From the NCBI RefSeq assembly GCF_007827465.1, contig NZ_VISL01000001.1, positions 873,001 through 937,000 on the forward strand: a DNA stretch of 64,000 nucleotides. Direction: 5' to 3'. Positions 55,602 through 64,000 of the stretch are shown piece by piece. Both the position numbers and the translations under genes were made by a program. The notes beneath the pieces were generated by a model. The model was not told where the DNA came from. It did no database searches and saw only the letters and a list, made by a program, of their open reading frames with translations. Position 1 is the first letter of the stretch, and each line of letters starts with the position of its first letter. The stretch is from Dokdonia sp. Hel_I_53 (GTDB lineage: Bacteria > Bacteroidota > Bacteroidia > Flavobacteriales > Flavobacteriaceae).

Positions 55602-56147
55602 ATGAACCTATCTCACTACGTCTTTGTATGCATATTACTTCTGTTTGGCTGCAAACGGGAAAACAATCCAGTAAAAAACGTTGCTACTGAAAATGAACAA
55701 GGCATCATATGCACAAACAATGGCTGTACCGGCAAGTATAGCGGACCAGAGTTTATTGATGGCGATGATGTCGCTCATCAATTCTCTAATGAGATGAGTG
55801 CCGCTGTAGGTGATTAATTAAAAGAACAGTATGCTCTCAAACACTATAAAAAGGTTGATTTTCGGAATATTGAAATGACCACAATAGGTATGGGTAGTGG
55901 AATGGTGACCTTCAAACTTTCAATACCATTCGTAATCGTCAAACATTCTTGTGATGCCTATACTTCCTTCGACCACGTAGGTGGTTGGAATCACAAGCCA
56001 GCATTAGAAAGAAGAAAGAGAGAACTTAAAAACGTCACCTTAGAAGGTCATGAACTTTATATTAGTAATTTAAAAACTACGTCCGAAGGTCTTCAAGAAT
56101 ATTGGATACAATGGAAAAATAAGAAAACGCAATTTCACTGTAAGTAA
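55602..56147 (+). pseudogene. Lipoprotein gene interrupted by in-frame TAA
   Basis: Two consecutive pieces (55602-55817 and 55875-56147) are in the same frame, and the codons between them read on without a shift (LKEQYALKHYKKVDFRNIE). The single TAA at 55815-55817 interrupts an otherwise continuous 181-residue lipoprotein (lipobox LFGC, Cys-rich CTNNGC, EFIDGDDVAHQFSNEMS, then HSCDAYTSFDHVGGW). A (C/G/A)AA codon mutated to TAA would explain it. It could also be a sequencing error. Confidence 0.7.
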
Positions 56148-56218
56148 ACTACTATAGTATGAGAATGGAAAACCTCCTTTTACAGTGATAGCCATCTCAT
56201 ACTACATTTGAAACTAAC

Positions 56219-56238
56219 AAAAGGAGAATACTCCTTTT
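56219..56238. terminator. Convergent terminator
   Basis: AAAAGGAG (56219-56226) pairs perfectly with CTCCTTTT (56231-56238), between the broken lipoprotein gene and the ACP gene. Confidence 0.8.
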
Positions 56239-56244
56239 CTAAGA

Positions 56245-56490
56245 TTATTCTACCTTACTTTCTATGATAGCAATCGCACTTTCCACCGTCTCCATTTTTT
56301 CGATCTCATCATCTTCGATAGTAATATCAAAATGATCTTCTACATCTAGCACTATATCAACCAAATTTGCAGAATTGATATTTAATTCTTGTGTAAGATG
56401 ACTTGTAGGTGTAATATCATCTACAGAAACATCTTCTGGCAGATATACTTTTATAATTTTCTTTAGGTCTTCGTAGTGTTTAGTATCCAT
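56245..56490 (-). CDS. Acyl carrier protein of the type III PKS operon
   Basis: 81 residues, four-helix ACP fold, acidic. The phosphopantetheine serine lies in LNINSANLVDIVLDVED (NSA instead of the usual DSL). It is a separate, pathway-specific ACP rather than the housekeeping AcpP, and is the last gene of the operon. Confidence 0.88.
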   Translation of the reverse strand: MDTKHYEDLKKIIKVYLPEDVSVDDITPTSHLTQELNINSANLVDIVLDVEDHFDITIEDDEIEKMETVESAIAIIESKVE

Positions 56491-56545
56491 ACTGTTATAT
56501 CGTAATGAGAATCATTAAAAACGCTCTCCATTAGTGTATCAATCG

Positions 56546-57820
56546 TTAGGTAGTAAATTTCTTAAACAGCATACAGCAATTCACATCTCCAAAGCCAAAA
56601 CTTGCCTTGGCCGCAATTTGAATGGGCTTCTCTATCGTATGCTGTGGTATTTTTTCTAAAGCTACACATTCTGTAATATCTGGATGTGTATTGTTAGCAT
56701 TTATATTTCCAAAAATTTTTCCCTCTTCTATTTCTAATATAGTGGCCACAGCTTCGATACTACCAGCCGCAGCGAGACAATGGCCTGTCATACTTTTTAG
56801 ACTATTGATATAGGGAAATTCTGCACCTCTCAATTCTAAGGCCTCACTCCAGTTTTTCACCTCAGTAGGACACATTCCAGTGGAGGTTAAATGTCCATTT
56901 ATGGTATCTATCTCATTAGACTCCACGCCACTGTTTTGTACTGCTTGTTTGATGCATCGTTGTACAGCTTCGCTATTAGGCGCAGTCATCGTTCCTCCAT
57001 TTCGTTGTCCGCCGCTGTTTACGGCTCCCCCTAAGACTTCGGCGTAGATTTTTGCTCCTCTCGCTTGGGCACTTTCTAGTGTTTCCAGAACAAGCGCTCC
57101 CGCTCCGGCTCCCGGCACAAAACCGTTAGCATCGGCTTGCATAGGCCGGCTGCCGTGTTCTGGCTGATCATTATTTTTTGTGGTAAGCACACGCATAGCA
57201 TCAAACCCACCCCAAATGTAGGGGCCGCTATCATTACAACTTCCTACGAGCATTCGTACTGCATGCCCATTACGAATACGCTCGTATCCCATGAAAACAC
57301 TTTCTAGACCAGTGGTACAAGCGCTTGAATTGGTAGTCACTTGATTTCCGCAACCTATATAACCTCCTAGATATGCACTAATACCACTTGCCATAGTTTG
57401 TACTACAGAGGTACTCCCTAGACGTCTTACTTTTCCCTCATCCGTTAGATAAATGGAGCTTCTAAACTTCTCTGCCCCTAGTAGCGATACTCCAAAAACA
57501 ATTCCACTATCATAATCCACCGTATCTTTGTCCGTTGATGATAGACCGGCATCGCACCAAGCATCCACCCCAGCTATCATTCCGTATTCTATTCCAGAAC
57601 TTTGTAGATCTTTTAATTGAAGTGCGGTAAAATATTCTTCTAGCATTCCATCAGGAATGCTTGGTTCTCCGGCTATTTGACAGCCAAAATTCAAGTCGGC
57701 AAGTTTTTGGTGGAAACGCACCCCGCTTTTTCCTGAAAAAATAGCCTCACTAAAAGCTTCCAGACCTATACCATTAGGAGCGCAAACCCCCATTCCCGTT
57801 ATGACAACTCTATTTTTCAT
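56546..57820 (-). CDS. Beta-ketoacyl-ACP synthase (FabF-like) of the PKS operon
   Basis: 424 residues, thiolase fold. Catalytic Cys is in TTNSSACTTGLESV (about residue 164), His in GHLTSTG (about residue 308) and MTGHCLAAAGSIEA (about residue 345). Condenses malonyl-ACP with acyl chains. Overlaps the dehydratase gene by 11 bp, so coupled. Confidence 0.92.
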   Translation of the reverse strand: MKNRVVITGMGVCAPNGIGLEAFSEAIFSGKSGVRFHQKLADLNFGCQIAGEPSIPDGMLEEYFTALQLKDLQSSGIEYGMIAGVDAWCDAGLSSTDKDTVDYDSGIVFGVSLLGAEKFRSSIYLTDEGKVRRLGSTSVVQTMASGISAYLGGYIGCGNQVTTNSSACTTGLESVFMGYERIRNGHAVRMLVGSCNDSGPYIWGGFDAMRVLTTKNNDQPEHGSRPMQADANGFVPGAGAGALVLETLESAQARGAKIYAEVLGGAVNSGGQRNGGTMTAPNSEAVQRCIKQAVQNSGVESNEIDTINGHLTSTGMCPTEVKNWSEALELRGAEFPYINSLKSMTGHCLAAAGSIEAVATILEIEEGKIFGNINANNTHPDITECVALEKIPQHTIEKPIQIAAKASFGFGDVNCCMLFKKFTT

Positions 57821-58253
57821 TTATTATACTAAACATACCAGAAAGATTACCTGTGGCACAGATTTCATTATTTTCATTACGCAGACTTACCTTACATTTT
57901 AATTTTTGAAACCTAAAATAAGTTTCTTCTGCGGTGACAGTTACCTTTTCTGAAGGTAACACAGGTTTTAAAAATTGAACCTCAGCATTGGTAAAAGCTA
58001 CTTGCAAATTATTCAGTTCTTTATCTCTCAATTTAAAAATCCCTAAACTCACTAACCCTATTTGCGCCATACATTCAGTGAGAATAACGCCCGGAGTTAC
58101 TGGATGATTTTTGAAGTGTCCCTTATAAAAAAAAGAATCTTCTGGAAACGTATAATCCCCACAAATTGCTTGATCACTTACCTCAACAATGTTATCTACA
58201 AAGAGAAAAGGTTTGCTATACGGTAAGGCCGCTATGATTTCTTTTGGGCTCAT
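57810..58253 (-). CDS. FabZ-like 3-hydroxyacyl-ACP dehydratase
   Basis: 147 residues, hotdog fold with the catalytic His in YKGHFKNHPVTPGVILTECM (about residues 43-62). Forms the double bond in the acyl chain extended by the neighbouring ketosynthase. Overlaps neighbours on both sides by 4-11 bp. Confidence 0.92.
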   Translation of the reverse strand: MSPKEIIAALPYSKPFLFVDNIVEVSDQAICGDYTFPEDSFFYKGHFKNHPVTPGVILTECMAQIGLVSLGIFKLRDKELNNLQVAFTNAEVQFLKPVLPSEKVTVTAEETYFRFQKLKCKVSLRNENNEICATGNLSGMFSIINEK

Positions 58254-59035
58254 CGTATGTGTTCTCCTCCATCTACTGGGATGACTGCCCCATTAATCCA
58301 GGCTGCTTCATCTCGCATTAATAAATACACAGCATTTCCCACATCTTCGGGAAGGGTCAATCTCCCGTACGGATTGCGTTCTAGTGACTTTTCTTTCATA
58401 AGCTCACTGCCTGGTATGAGGCGTAAACTTTCAGTATCAGTAACGCCGGCAAGTATACAGTTTGAGGTAATGCCCACAGGAGCAAATTCTAATGCTATAC
58501 CGCGTGAGATACTTTCTAATGCTGCTTTGGCTGCTGCAACTGCCCCGTATTGCGACCATGCACGGCTGCTTCCTTCACTGGTAAATGCAATGGCTCTCGC
58601 ATTTGGTGTGCATAATTCCGCTTTCGCGAAAGCGGAAACCCAATCGTAATAATTAACGGCCATGGCGTCTAAAGTTAGCTTAAAATCTTCGTTAGAAAGC
58701 ACAGCACCTTCCTGTGAATACATAGGTTTTAAATTGCCACGAGCCACACTATGAATGATTGCTTTTACTTGATGTTTACCTATTTTTTCTAATAGCTCAG
58801 TAATTACCTGTTCACGTTTTTGAGGATGCAAAGCATCAGTATTGAAGGTCAATACATTTGCTCCATTTTGTTGCATTGCTGTAACGTTCTCTTCAAATGT
58901 AGCCATGACACTACGACGAGAACGGTGTACAATGATAAGGTGCATACCTTCTTGAGCTAGTTTTTGTGCGGTTGCCAGTCCTAAACCAGAACTTCCTCCC
59001 AAAATAACGGCGTATTTGTTTTTATAAGATTGCAT
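58250..59035 (-). CDS. FabL-like enoyl-ACP reductase (SDR)
   Basis: 261 residues with Rossmann GGSSGLGLATA near residue 14. The active site spacing is Y-x6-K (QYGAVAAAKAALESISR), as in enoyl-ACP reductases FabI/FabL, not the Y-x3-K of FabG. It ends like FabL (INGAVIPVDGG). So it probably reduces the enoyl intermediate. A host palindrome is read as SAFAKAE near residue 138 (58620-58633). Confidence 0.8.
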   Translation of the reverse strand: MQSYKNKYAVILGGSSGLGLATAQKLAQEGMHLIIVHRSRRSVMATFEENVTAMQQNGANVLTFNTDALHPQKREQVITELLEKIGKHQVKAIIHSVARGNLKPMYSQEGAVLSNEDFKLTLDAMAVNYYDWVSAFAKAELCTPNARAIAFTSEGSSRAWSQYGAVAAAKAALESISRGIALEFAPVGITSNCILAGVTDTESLRLIPGSELMKEKSLERNPYGRLTLPEDVGNAVYLLMRDEAAWINGAVIPVDGGEHIR

Positions 59036-59114
59036 ATTTAAAAATGCTCATTACTTAATTATTACTTCTTAAAATTCCGTGAAAGTCCAAACTTACCTTG
59101 TTGTATTGCTACTA

Positions 59115-60167
59115 TTACCATTTTAATAGAATACGTTGCGCCGAAAATCCAGGTCCAAAACTGAGCATTATTCCCAGATCTCCTTTTTTGCATTCTCTAT
59201 CTAAAAATCGTTCTAATACATAAAGGACCGTCGCACTACTCATGTTACCGTATAATTTTAGAACTTCTTTTGTATCGTCAATATTCTTACCTAGTTTTCC
59301 AAAAAGTTCTTCTACCGTTTCTACAATTTTCCTACCTCCAGGGTGAAATATTAGATGATTTACATCTTCAATCTTGTAGCCATTTTGCTCTAAAAAGGGA
59401 TGAATGATGTCTGGAAATTTATCTGCTATTTGCTGCGGGACTTGCTCATCTAAAATCATCTGCAAGCCTGTGTTGACCAGTTTAAAGCCCATCATATGTT
59501 GAGCATTGTAAAAATGATACATTTCTGTATCTATAATTTCAGGTCCTTTGTCTTCCTTCTTACTCGATAGTAGCACGCAAGCCGCTCCATCACCAAAAAT
59601 TGCTGCACTTACTACATTTACCATTGAGTAATCATCATGTTGAAAAGTCGCTGTAGGACTCTCAATTGCAATTACCGCTGCTCGCTTACCTGGATTTGCT
59701 TTGAGAAATTCATTGGCATAAACCATACCGCTCACTCCAGCTGCACAACCCATTTCTGTAACCGGCAGGCGTACTATATCTTGGCGTAATTGTAATGCAT
59801 TAATTAGATACGCATCTAATGATGGTATCATGATCCCAGTACAGCTTACGGTGATGATAAAGTCTATACTAGTTGCCTCCCAAGTTGCTTTTTGCAATGC
59901 CTTTTTGAGTACTTGTTCTCCTAGTTTCACAACTTCCCTTGTGTAAATGTCATTCTTATCCTGAAAGCTAGTGGCTGTAAAAACCTCTTCTGGAGACATA
60001 ATGCTATACCTTTTGTCTACAGCGGCATTTCCAAAAATCTTTTTAACCTTTCGCTTAAAGCGATCTTCTTGCCCTTCTAGCCAAATGTCCAAAAATGGCA
60101 TAATTTCCTCTGTAGTTCTTGAGTATGGTGGTAGTTGCTTTGCAACTGTAGTGACTTTTACGCTCAT
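59115..60167 (-). CDS. Type III polyketide synthase
   Basis: 350 residues, homodimeric chalcone-synthase fold. The catalytic triad is visible: Cys in TEMGCAAGVSG (about residue 139), His in LIFHPGGRK and Asn in YGNMSSATV. It extends an acyl starter with malonyl-CoA and cyclises it to a resorcinol or pyrone. It sits between the methyltransferase and the acyl-chain enzymes, so a lipid starter made by the operon is likely. Confidence 0.93.
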   Translation of the reverse strand: MSVKVTTVAKQLPPYSRTTEEIMPFLDIWLEGQEDRFKRKVKKIFGNAAVDKRYSIMSPEEVFTATSFQDKNDIYTREVVKLGEQVLKKALQKATWEATSIDFIITVSCTGIMIPSLDAYLINALQLRQDIVRLPVTEMGCAAGVSGMVYANEFLKANPGKRAAVIAIESPTATFQHDDYSMVNVVSAAIFGDGAACVLLSSKKEDKGPEIIDTEMYHFYNAQHMMGFKLVNTGLQMILDEQVPQQIADKFPDIIHPFLEQNGYKIEDVNHLIFHPGGRKIVETVEELFGKLGKNIDDTKEVLKLYGNMSSATVLYVLERFLDRECKKGDLGIMLSFGPGFSAQRILLKW

Positions 60168-60890
60168 CTATATGTTTATAATCCACAAATATCTAAATGC
60201 CCATTTCCATTTAATTAAATAGTCATCAAGTGCAAGTTTCTTTGAATACTCCTCTAAATCTTTTCTCTTAAAAGAACGCGCAACCGATATTTTACCATCG
60301 TATATTGCAATCTTACTTTTCATAAAAATACCACTAAAAACTTGAAAAAGTCTATATGCCAGTTTACTTCGTTGTAGGTCATTCACTATAATCGCAACAG
60401 AGGCAATTTTTTTGCAGGTTTCTAAAAATAAAAGTATTTGAGAATCTGTAAGGTGATGCATAGTGAGTGTAAACAAAACTATGTCACATTTCAAATCATC
60501 TGCTTCGAGTGTATGGATGTCTTTTTGTTCAAATGAAATATTTTGCAAGTCTTCGCTTTGCTTTTTAGCAGCAGCAATACTTTTCTCGTTAATGTCGATT
60601 CCTAAAAATTTAATGTCTAAAGATTTTTTTGCGAAGTGTTGCGCTACCTGCCTCAGCATTTCTCCATCTCCACAGCCTACATCTATAATATGCCATTTAT
60701 TCTTATCTGGATGCTCAGAAACAATGCGTTCTAAAGCTTTGATTGTGATTCCATTACCACCTAAGTATTTATTTACAAGTGCTAAATCCTGTAGCGCTAA
60801 TTGTAATTCTGGCTCGGGTAGCTCTGGATTGTCCATTAATTCTGGGAGCGTACTTCGCTTACTAAAATTCATCTGACAGTGGTTTTCCAT
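60168..60890 (-). CDS. SAM methyltransferase of the PKS operon
   Basis: 240 residues, class I fold. Motif I IIDVGCGDGEMLRQVA (about residues 71-86), LGIDINEKSI, and post-motif FTLTMHHLTD. The likely start is at MNFSKRSTL, since the first few codons overlap the FAD gene. May methylate the PKS product, by analogy with SrsB. Confidence 0.85.
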   Translation of the reverse strand: MENHCQMNFSKRSTLPELMDNPELPEPELQLALQDLALVNKYLGGNGITIKALERIVSEHPDKNKWHIIDVGCGDGEMLRQVAQHFAKKSLDIKFLGIDINEKSIAAAKKQSEDLQNISFEQKDIHTLEADDLKCDIVLFTLTMHHLTDSQILLFLETCKKIASVAIIVNDLQRSKLAYRLFQVFSGIFMKSKIAIYDGKISVARSFKRKDLEEYSKKLALDDYLIKWKWAFRYLWIINI

Positions 60891-61989
60891 GAGTTGAGCT
60901 AATAATTTTCTTTAATAACAGAGGAGATTTTTGCAAAAGCTGTACTCCTACTCTTGTAAGTGTTTTACTGTAAAGTCCTCTTTGAATAAGGGCTCCATTG
61001 CGCATGCGTTGTGTAAATGCTTTCTTCCACCGCTTGGTATAATTGATTTCAAGTTGCTGTCTAGAAGTTTGGTTTTCAAAATGATACAGTAAACATTCGG
61101 AAGCAATTTTTGCACTATGAATGGCCATTGCCATACCATTTCCACACAATGGATGGATAAGCCCTGCACTATCGCCTATCATAAGAATATGATCTTCTAT
61201 AGTTGATTTGTTTTCAAAGGATATCTGACTTATGGCAATCGGCTTATTGAAAATTGGTTTAGCATTAGAAAAAAAAGATTTTAACTGAGCGTTTTGTTCT
61301 AAAATTTCTTTTTGAAATTCAGCTAAATCTTTAAATTTCTTAAAAGTCTTATTGTTTGTGAGATAGCATACATTCACAGCTTCCGTTTCTACTTTTGACA
61401 ATCCACAGTAACCTCCTTCAAAATTATGCAAGGCAACCACATCATCTGGAAATGCTGCTTCATAATGCATTTTAACACCCATCCAAGGTGTGCGTTCTTT
61501 TATAAACTTTCGCGAAAGCGTAACATCGAGTCCGCTTCTTTTTCCATAAGCTCCTAAAACATAGTCCGCATACAATGTGGTATCTCGCATCTCCACCTTA
61601 AATTGCTTATCTTGGAAACCAATCTTTTCCACTGTTTTTTGGACTACTTCGACTCCAAGTGCAATCGCTCTTTGTAGCATTAAGTGGTCTAATGCATAGC
61701 GACTCATACCAAAACCGCCTAACGGTAACTGTATAGAAAGTGCTTTCCCGCTAAGGCCAGAAAACTGAAATTCACGAATATCCTTTGCTCCATTTTTGAG
61801 AGGATAAATACCTAGCTCGCGTATGTAGGGTAATACCTCATTAGAAACATATTCACCACAAACTTTATGTTTAGGATAATTTTGACGTTCAATAAGTGTC
61901 ACAGAGCATCTTTTTTGCTGCAAATGAATGGCCGCGGTAAGACCTGCCAGTCCTCCACCTACAATGATAATGTCTCGTTTTGAAATCAT
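60862..61989 (-). CDS. FAD-dependent oxidoreductase (geranylgeranyl reductase-like) of the PKS operon
   Basis: 375 residues. N-terminal FAD site IIIVGGGLAGLTAAIHLQQ, GEYVSNEVLPY, and the second FAD motif GDSAGLIHPLCGNGMAMAI near residues 270-288. Similar enzymes hydroxylate or oxidise alkylresorcinols (SrsC) or reduce prenyl chains. First gene of the seven-gene operon. A palindrome core at 61507-61518 is read as LSRKF. Confidence 0.88.
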   Translation of the reverse strand: MISKRDIIIVGGGLAGLTAAIHLQQKRCSVTLIERQNYPKHKVCGEYVSNEVLPYIRELGIYPLKNGAKDIREFQFSGLSGKALSIQLPLGGFGMSRYALDHLMLQRAIALGVEVVQKTVEKIGFQDKQFKVEMRDTTLYADYVLGAYGKRSGLDVTLSRKFIKERTPWMGVKMHYEAAFPDDVVALHNFEGGYCGLSKVETEAVNVCYLTNNKTFKKFKDLAEFQKEILEQNAQLKSFFSNAKPIFNKPIAISQISFENKSTIEDHILMIGDSAGLIHPLCGNGMAMAIHSAKIASECLLYHFENQTSRQQLEINYTKRWKKAFTQRMRNGALIQRGLYSKTLTRVGVQLLQKSPLLLKKIISSTHGKPLSDEF

Positions 61990-62046
61990 ATGAATTTCAA
62001 GTTACAACAGGATAGATTATTTCTTTCAAAAATCTAAATAAAAAAA

Positions 62047-62069
62047 CCCCACACAAATTTTGCGTGGGG
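62047..62069 (-). terminator. Terminator of the OmpA-like gene
   Basis: CCCCAC (62047-62052) pairs with GTGGGG (62064-62069), followed on the minus strand by T7. Confidence 0.88.
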
Positions 62070-62093
62070 CTCTTAACTAAAGATACTTAACTA

Positions 62094-62804
62094 TTATCCT
62101 TTTACTCCTGCTTCTTTCATTGCTTCTTCCTTCATTTGTTCATTAGGAACAATTGCAAGTTGCACTCTTCTATTTTGTGCTCTACCCTCTGCTGTATCAT
62201 TACTAGCTGCTGGTTGATCTTCACCATACCAAACCGTTGTAAATCTAGACGGAAGTAATCCTGTTCCTACCATATAATTAGTAACTGCGTTTGCACGGTT
62301 CTTTGATAACGTCATGTTTAAAGCATCACTACCTTGACTATCAGTATGCCCTGCAACAATTACATTTGTTTGATCATACTCCTTCATTACATTAGAAAGC
62401 TTGTTTAATAATGTTTGGGAATCTGCATTCACATTATATTTCCCAGTATCAAAATACACCCCTGAATTCTCATCAAATGTTACTATAATACCATCATCAA
62501 CACGCTCTACAGTAGCTCCAGGAATTTCTTTTTCAATTTCTTGTGCTTGTTTATCCATTTTGTTTCCTATGATAACACCAGCAGTTCCTCCTACTACACC
62601 ACCGATCACGGCACCTAATTCTCCGTTACCACCTTTACCAACATTGTTACCCAAAATTGCACCTAAAACAGCACCTCCAGTAGCTCCTATTACAGCTCCT
62701 TTTTGTTTGTTATTTGCATTTTTAGTAGCCTCACAGCTAGTAAATCCTGTAATCATTACTACACCTAGTGCAGCAACAGCAATATTCTTTATAATTGATT
62801 TCAT
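62094..62804 (-). CDS. OmpA-family lipoprotein with glycine zipper
   Basis: 236 residues. Lipobox TSC (Cys24), a glycine-zipper membrane-associated domain (GAVIGATGGAVLGAILG, GAVIGGVVGGTAGVIIG) and a C-terminal OmpA peptidoglycan-binding domain: VYFDTGKYNVNADSQTLL, VAGHTDSQGSDALN and LSKNRANAVTNYM, with NRRVQLAI at the end. Anchors the envelope to peptidoglycan. Confidence 0.9.
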   Translation of the reverse strand: MKSIIKNIAVAALGVVMITGFTSCEATKNANNKQKGAVIGATGGAVLGAILGNNVGKGGNGELGAVIGGVVGGTAGVIIGNKMDKQAQEIEKEIPGATVERVDDGIIVTFDENSGVYFDTGKYNVNADSQTLLNKLSNVMKEYDQTNVIVAGHTDSQGSDALNMTLSKNRANAVTNYMVGTGLLPSRFTTVWYGEDQPAASNDTAEGRAQNRRVQLAIVPNEQMKEEAMKEAGVKG

Positions 62805-62824
62805 ACTATCGTTTTAAATGCAGA

Positions 62825-63319
62825 TTACTCTGCTGTTTTTGTAAAGTTCATTGTAATTTTAAAAGGCTCGCCACCTTCTGTAACAGTTTGCGTCATTGTT
62901 AGGCTTGAATCTGTAAGGTATGCTAGGTTTACTCTATAACCAGCATTATTCATTGTACTCTTCATGCGCTCATCTGTAGGCTTTAAAAGAATATCGTAAT
63001 TCATTGCATTACCATTATTCTGTGGTATGTCCCAGATAAAATAACTCTTACCCTCTGCACAACCTGATGTTGGGTCTAATTCGTAATTTCCAAAGTTGTT
63101 ATTTGGAATAAATCTCCATGTACTTCCTACCATACATTCTGTAGTAACGTTGTCAAAAAGTTTTACATCGTAAATTCCATCACGATCATAAGAAATATCT
63201 GTTAATGACCACAACCCTTTAAGTGTCTTTTCAGACTCCTTGATTACCTGATCACTTGATCCACAGCTCACAAATACAGCTACTATAGCAACGAGCATTA
63301 ATTGTTTAATTGATTTCAT
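62825..63319 (-). CDS. Lipocalin-like lipoprotein
   Basis: 164 residues from MKSIKQLMLVAIVAVFVSC (lipobox VSC). KTLKGLWSLTDISYDRDG starts the beta-barrel-like part and LTMTQTVTEGGEPFKITMNF ends it. It lies next to the OmpA-like gene with 20 bp between. The longer frame from 63343 adds residues with no signal character. Confidence 0.75.
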   Translation of the reverse strand: MKSIKQLMLVAIVAVFVSCGSSDQVIKESEKTLKGLWSLTDISYDRDGIYDVKLFDNVTTECMVGSTWRFIPNNNFGNYELDPTSGCAEGKSYFIWDIPQNNGNAMNYDILLKPTDERMKSTMNNAGYRVNLAYLTDSSLTMTQTVTEGGEPFKITMNFTKTAE

Positions 63320-63390
63320 AGATTTTAGATTTAAAAAAAGCAACTTCCTTAAAAATAAAAGGAAATTGCTTAGATAAGTTAGTCTGTTTC

Positions 63391-63552
63391 TTACTTCTTA
63401 AATAATCTACTTACTAGAGATAGTACGAATAAGATTATAAAAATGAAGAATAAAATTTTTGCGATGCTTTCAGCTCCAGATGCAATTCCTCCGAATCCGA
63501 ATATGGCAGCTATAATTGCGATAACGATAAAAATGATAGTCCAACGTAACAT
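63391..63552 (-). CDS. Small DUF1328-type membrane protein
   Basis: 53 residues not found by ordinary ORF length cut-offs: [20 protein letters not shown], then [20 protein letters not shown] and a basic end FKK. Two membrane helices joined by GGIASGA define the DUF1328/YtjA family, often stress-induced. Confidence 0.85.
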   Translation of the reverse strand: MLRWTIIFIVIAIIAAIFGFGGIASGAESIAKILFFIFIILFVLSLVSRLFKK

Positions 63553-63697
63553 AATTTTTGTTTTTATTGATTAGTATGAGATAAAAGTAATTTTACATCC
63601 CACGTTTTATTCAAAAATTAGCAGGCTTTAACGAAGAAATGTTAATAGCTCATTAATAATGTTACACTTTACTGCTTTTTGCTTAAAAAATTAACAA

Positions 63698-64000
63698 TTA
63701 GTATTTAAGTAATTCTATCATTGTTTCTTTAAGGCGTTTACGTGATAAATATTGATCTTCTAGGTCCTTATTAAACGGAATAGGAGTATCAAGACTAGCC
63801 ACTCTTCTAACGGGTGCATCTAATGACTCAAAACAATTTTCCATAATCATCGCAGAGATGTCTGACATAATGCTACCAAAAGCAGAGTCTTCTGTTAATA
63901 GAAGTACACGCCCTGTTTTACGAACTGACTTAAAAATAGCATCAGTATCTAGAGGCTGCAAAGTTCTGAGGTCAATCAAATCTGTTTCAATATGAGAAAG
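63698..64000 (-). CDS. 2-oxoacid dehydrogenase E1 (transketolase C-terminal) end, partial
   Basis: The last about 100 residues of a thiamine-dependent E1 enzyme, open to the window edge. LIDLRTLQPLDTDAI, VRKTGRVLLLTEDSAFGSI and RRVASLDTPIPFNKDLE are typical of the beta-chain C-terminal domain (branched-chain or pyruvate dehydrogenase). The N-terminal part lies outside. Confidence 0.88.
   Translation of the reverse strand, partial: LSHIETDLIDLRTLQPLDTDAIFKSVRKTGRVLLLTEDSAFGSIMSDISAMIMENCFESLDAPVRRVASLDTPIPFNKDLEDQYLSRKRLKETMIELLKY

Noticed and set aside
55815-55817. Selenocysteine or pyrrolysine recoding at the stop
   Set aside because: The codon is TAA, which is not recoded by either system.

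Overview
The window is a piece of chromosome from a marine flavobacterium (Bacteroidota, Flavobacteriaceae; Dokdonia-like is my guess). Signs of this are a SprB-repeat surface protein and a type 9 secretion (T9SS) sorting domain, many short Bacteroidota-type lipoproteins, HEVVGH-type dipeptidyl peptidase III, DUF2851, a fused HisB, TAnnTTTG-type -7 promoter boxes, and a type III PKS operon. The backbone carries a highly iterated palindrome (GCTTTCGCGAAAGC, about one copy per 3 kb) in both genes and spacers.

Layout. 1-2642: start of a huge secreted protein with 243-bp tandem repeats, cut by the window edge. 3-28 kb: ordinary backbone (prfC, DUF2851, a CBS-domain beta-synthase, ald, lipoproteins, DPP III, crcB, a LysM lipoprotein, guaA, an Lrp regulator, a HerA-like ATPase). 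28-34.6 kb: histidine operon hisG-D-C-B-H-A on the minus strand, preceded by a promoter, an 18-residue leader peptide with four consecutive His codons and a terminator hairpin, that is, a classical attenuator. hisF and hisI(E) are not in the window.

34.67-48.75 kb is the most unusual part: an array of seven gene cassettes between the his leader and a tRNA-Ser/Pro/Arg cluster. Each cassette holds one to four unrelated genes: orphan proteins; a three-gene TIR/membrane-protein operon resembling phage defence; an S41 peptidase with a beta-lactamase-like hydrolase; an HxlR-controlled redox operon; a propeller-type lipoprotein. Each cassette begins with TGTT plus a private sequence and ends with the exact reverse complement of that sequence plus AACA. 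After the end comes a 60-200 bp imperfect palindrome, different in sequence but similar in fold (S sites). At five of the six internal junctions two further palindromic modules follow (A and B, about 220 bp each). The logic is that of integron cassettes with attC sites, but the AAC/GTT ends do not fit the RYYYAAC/GTTRRRY consensus, the sites are much larger, and no integrase lies in the window. I regard this as an integron-like cassette system that is undescribed, or at least non-canonical. The array has no copy of the host palindrome, which supports foreign origin.

49.4-54.1 kb: topoisomerase IV genes parE and parC. 54.3-56.2 kb: a flavodoxin-like protein and small lipoproteins, one interrupted by an in-frame stop. 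56.2-62.0 kb: a compact seven-gene minus-strand operon (FAD oxidoreductase, methyltransferase, type III PKS, FabL-like reductase, dehydratase, ketosynthase, ACP), which looks like a self-contained pathway that makes its own acyl starter and turns it into a methylated or oxidised alkylresorcinol, alkylpyrone or quinone-like lipid. 62-64 kb: an OmpA-like lipoprotein, a lipocalin-like lipoprotein, a small membrane protein and the C-terminal end of a 2-oxoacid dehydrogenase E1 subunit.
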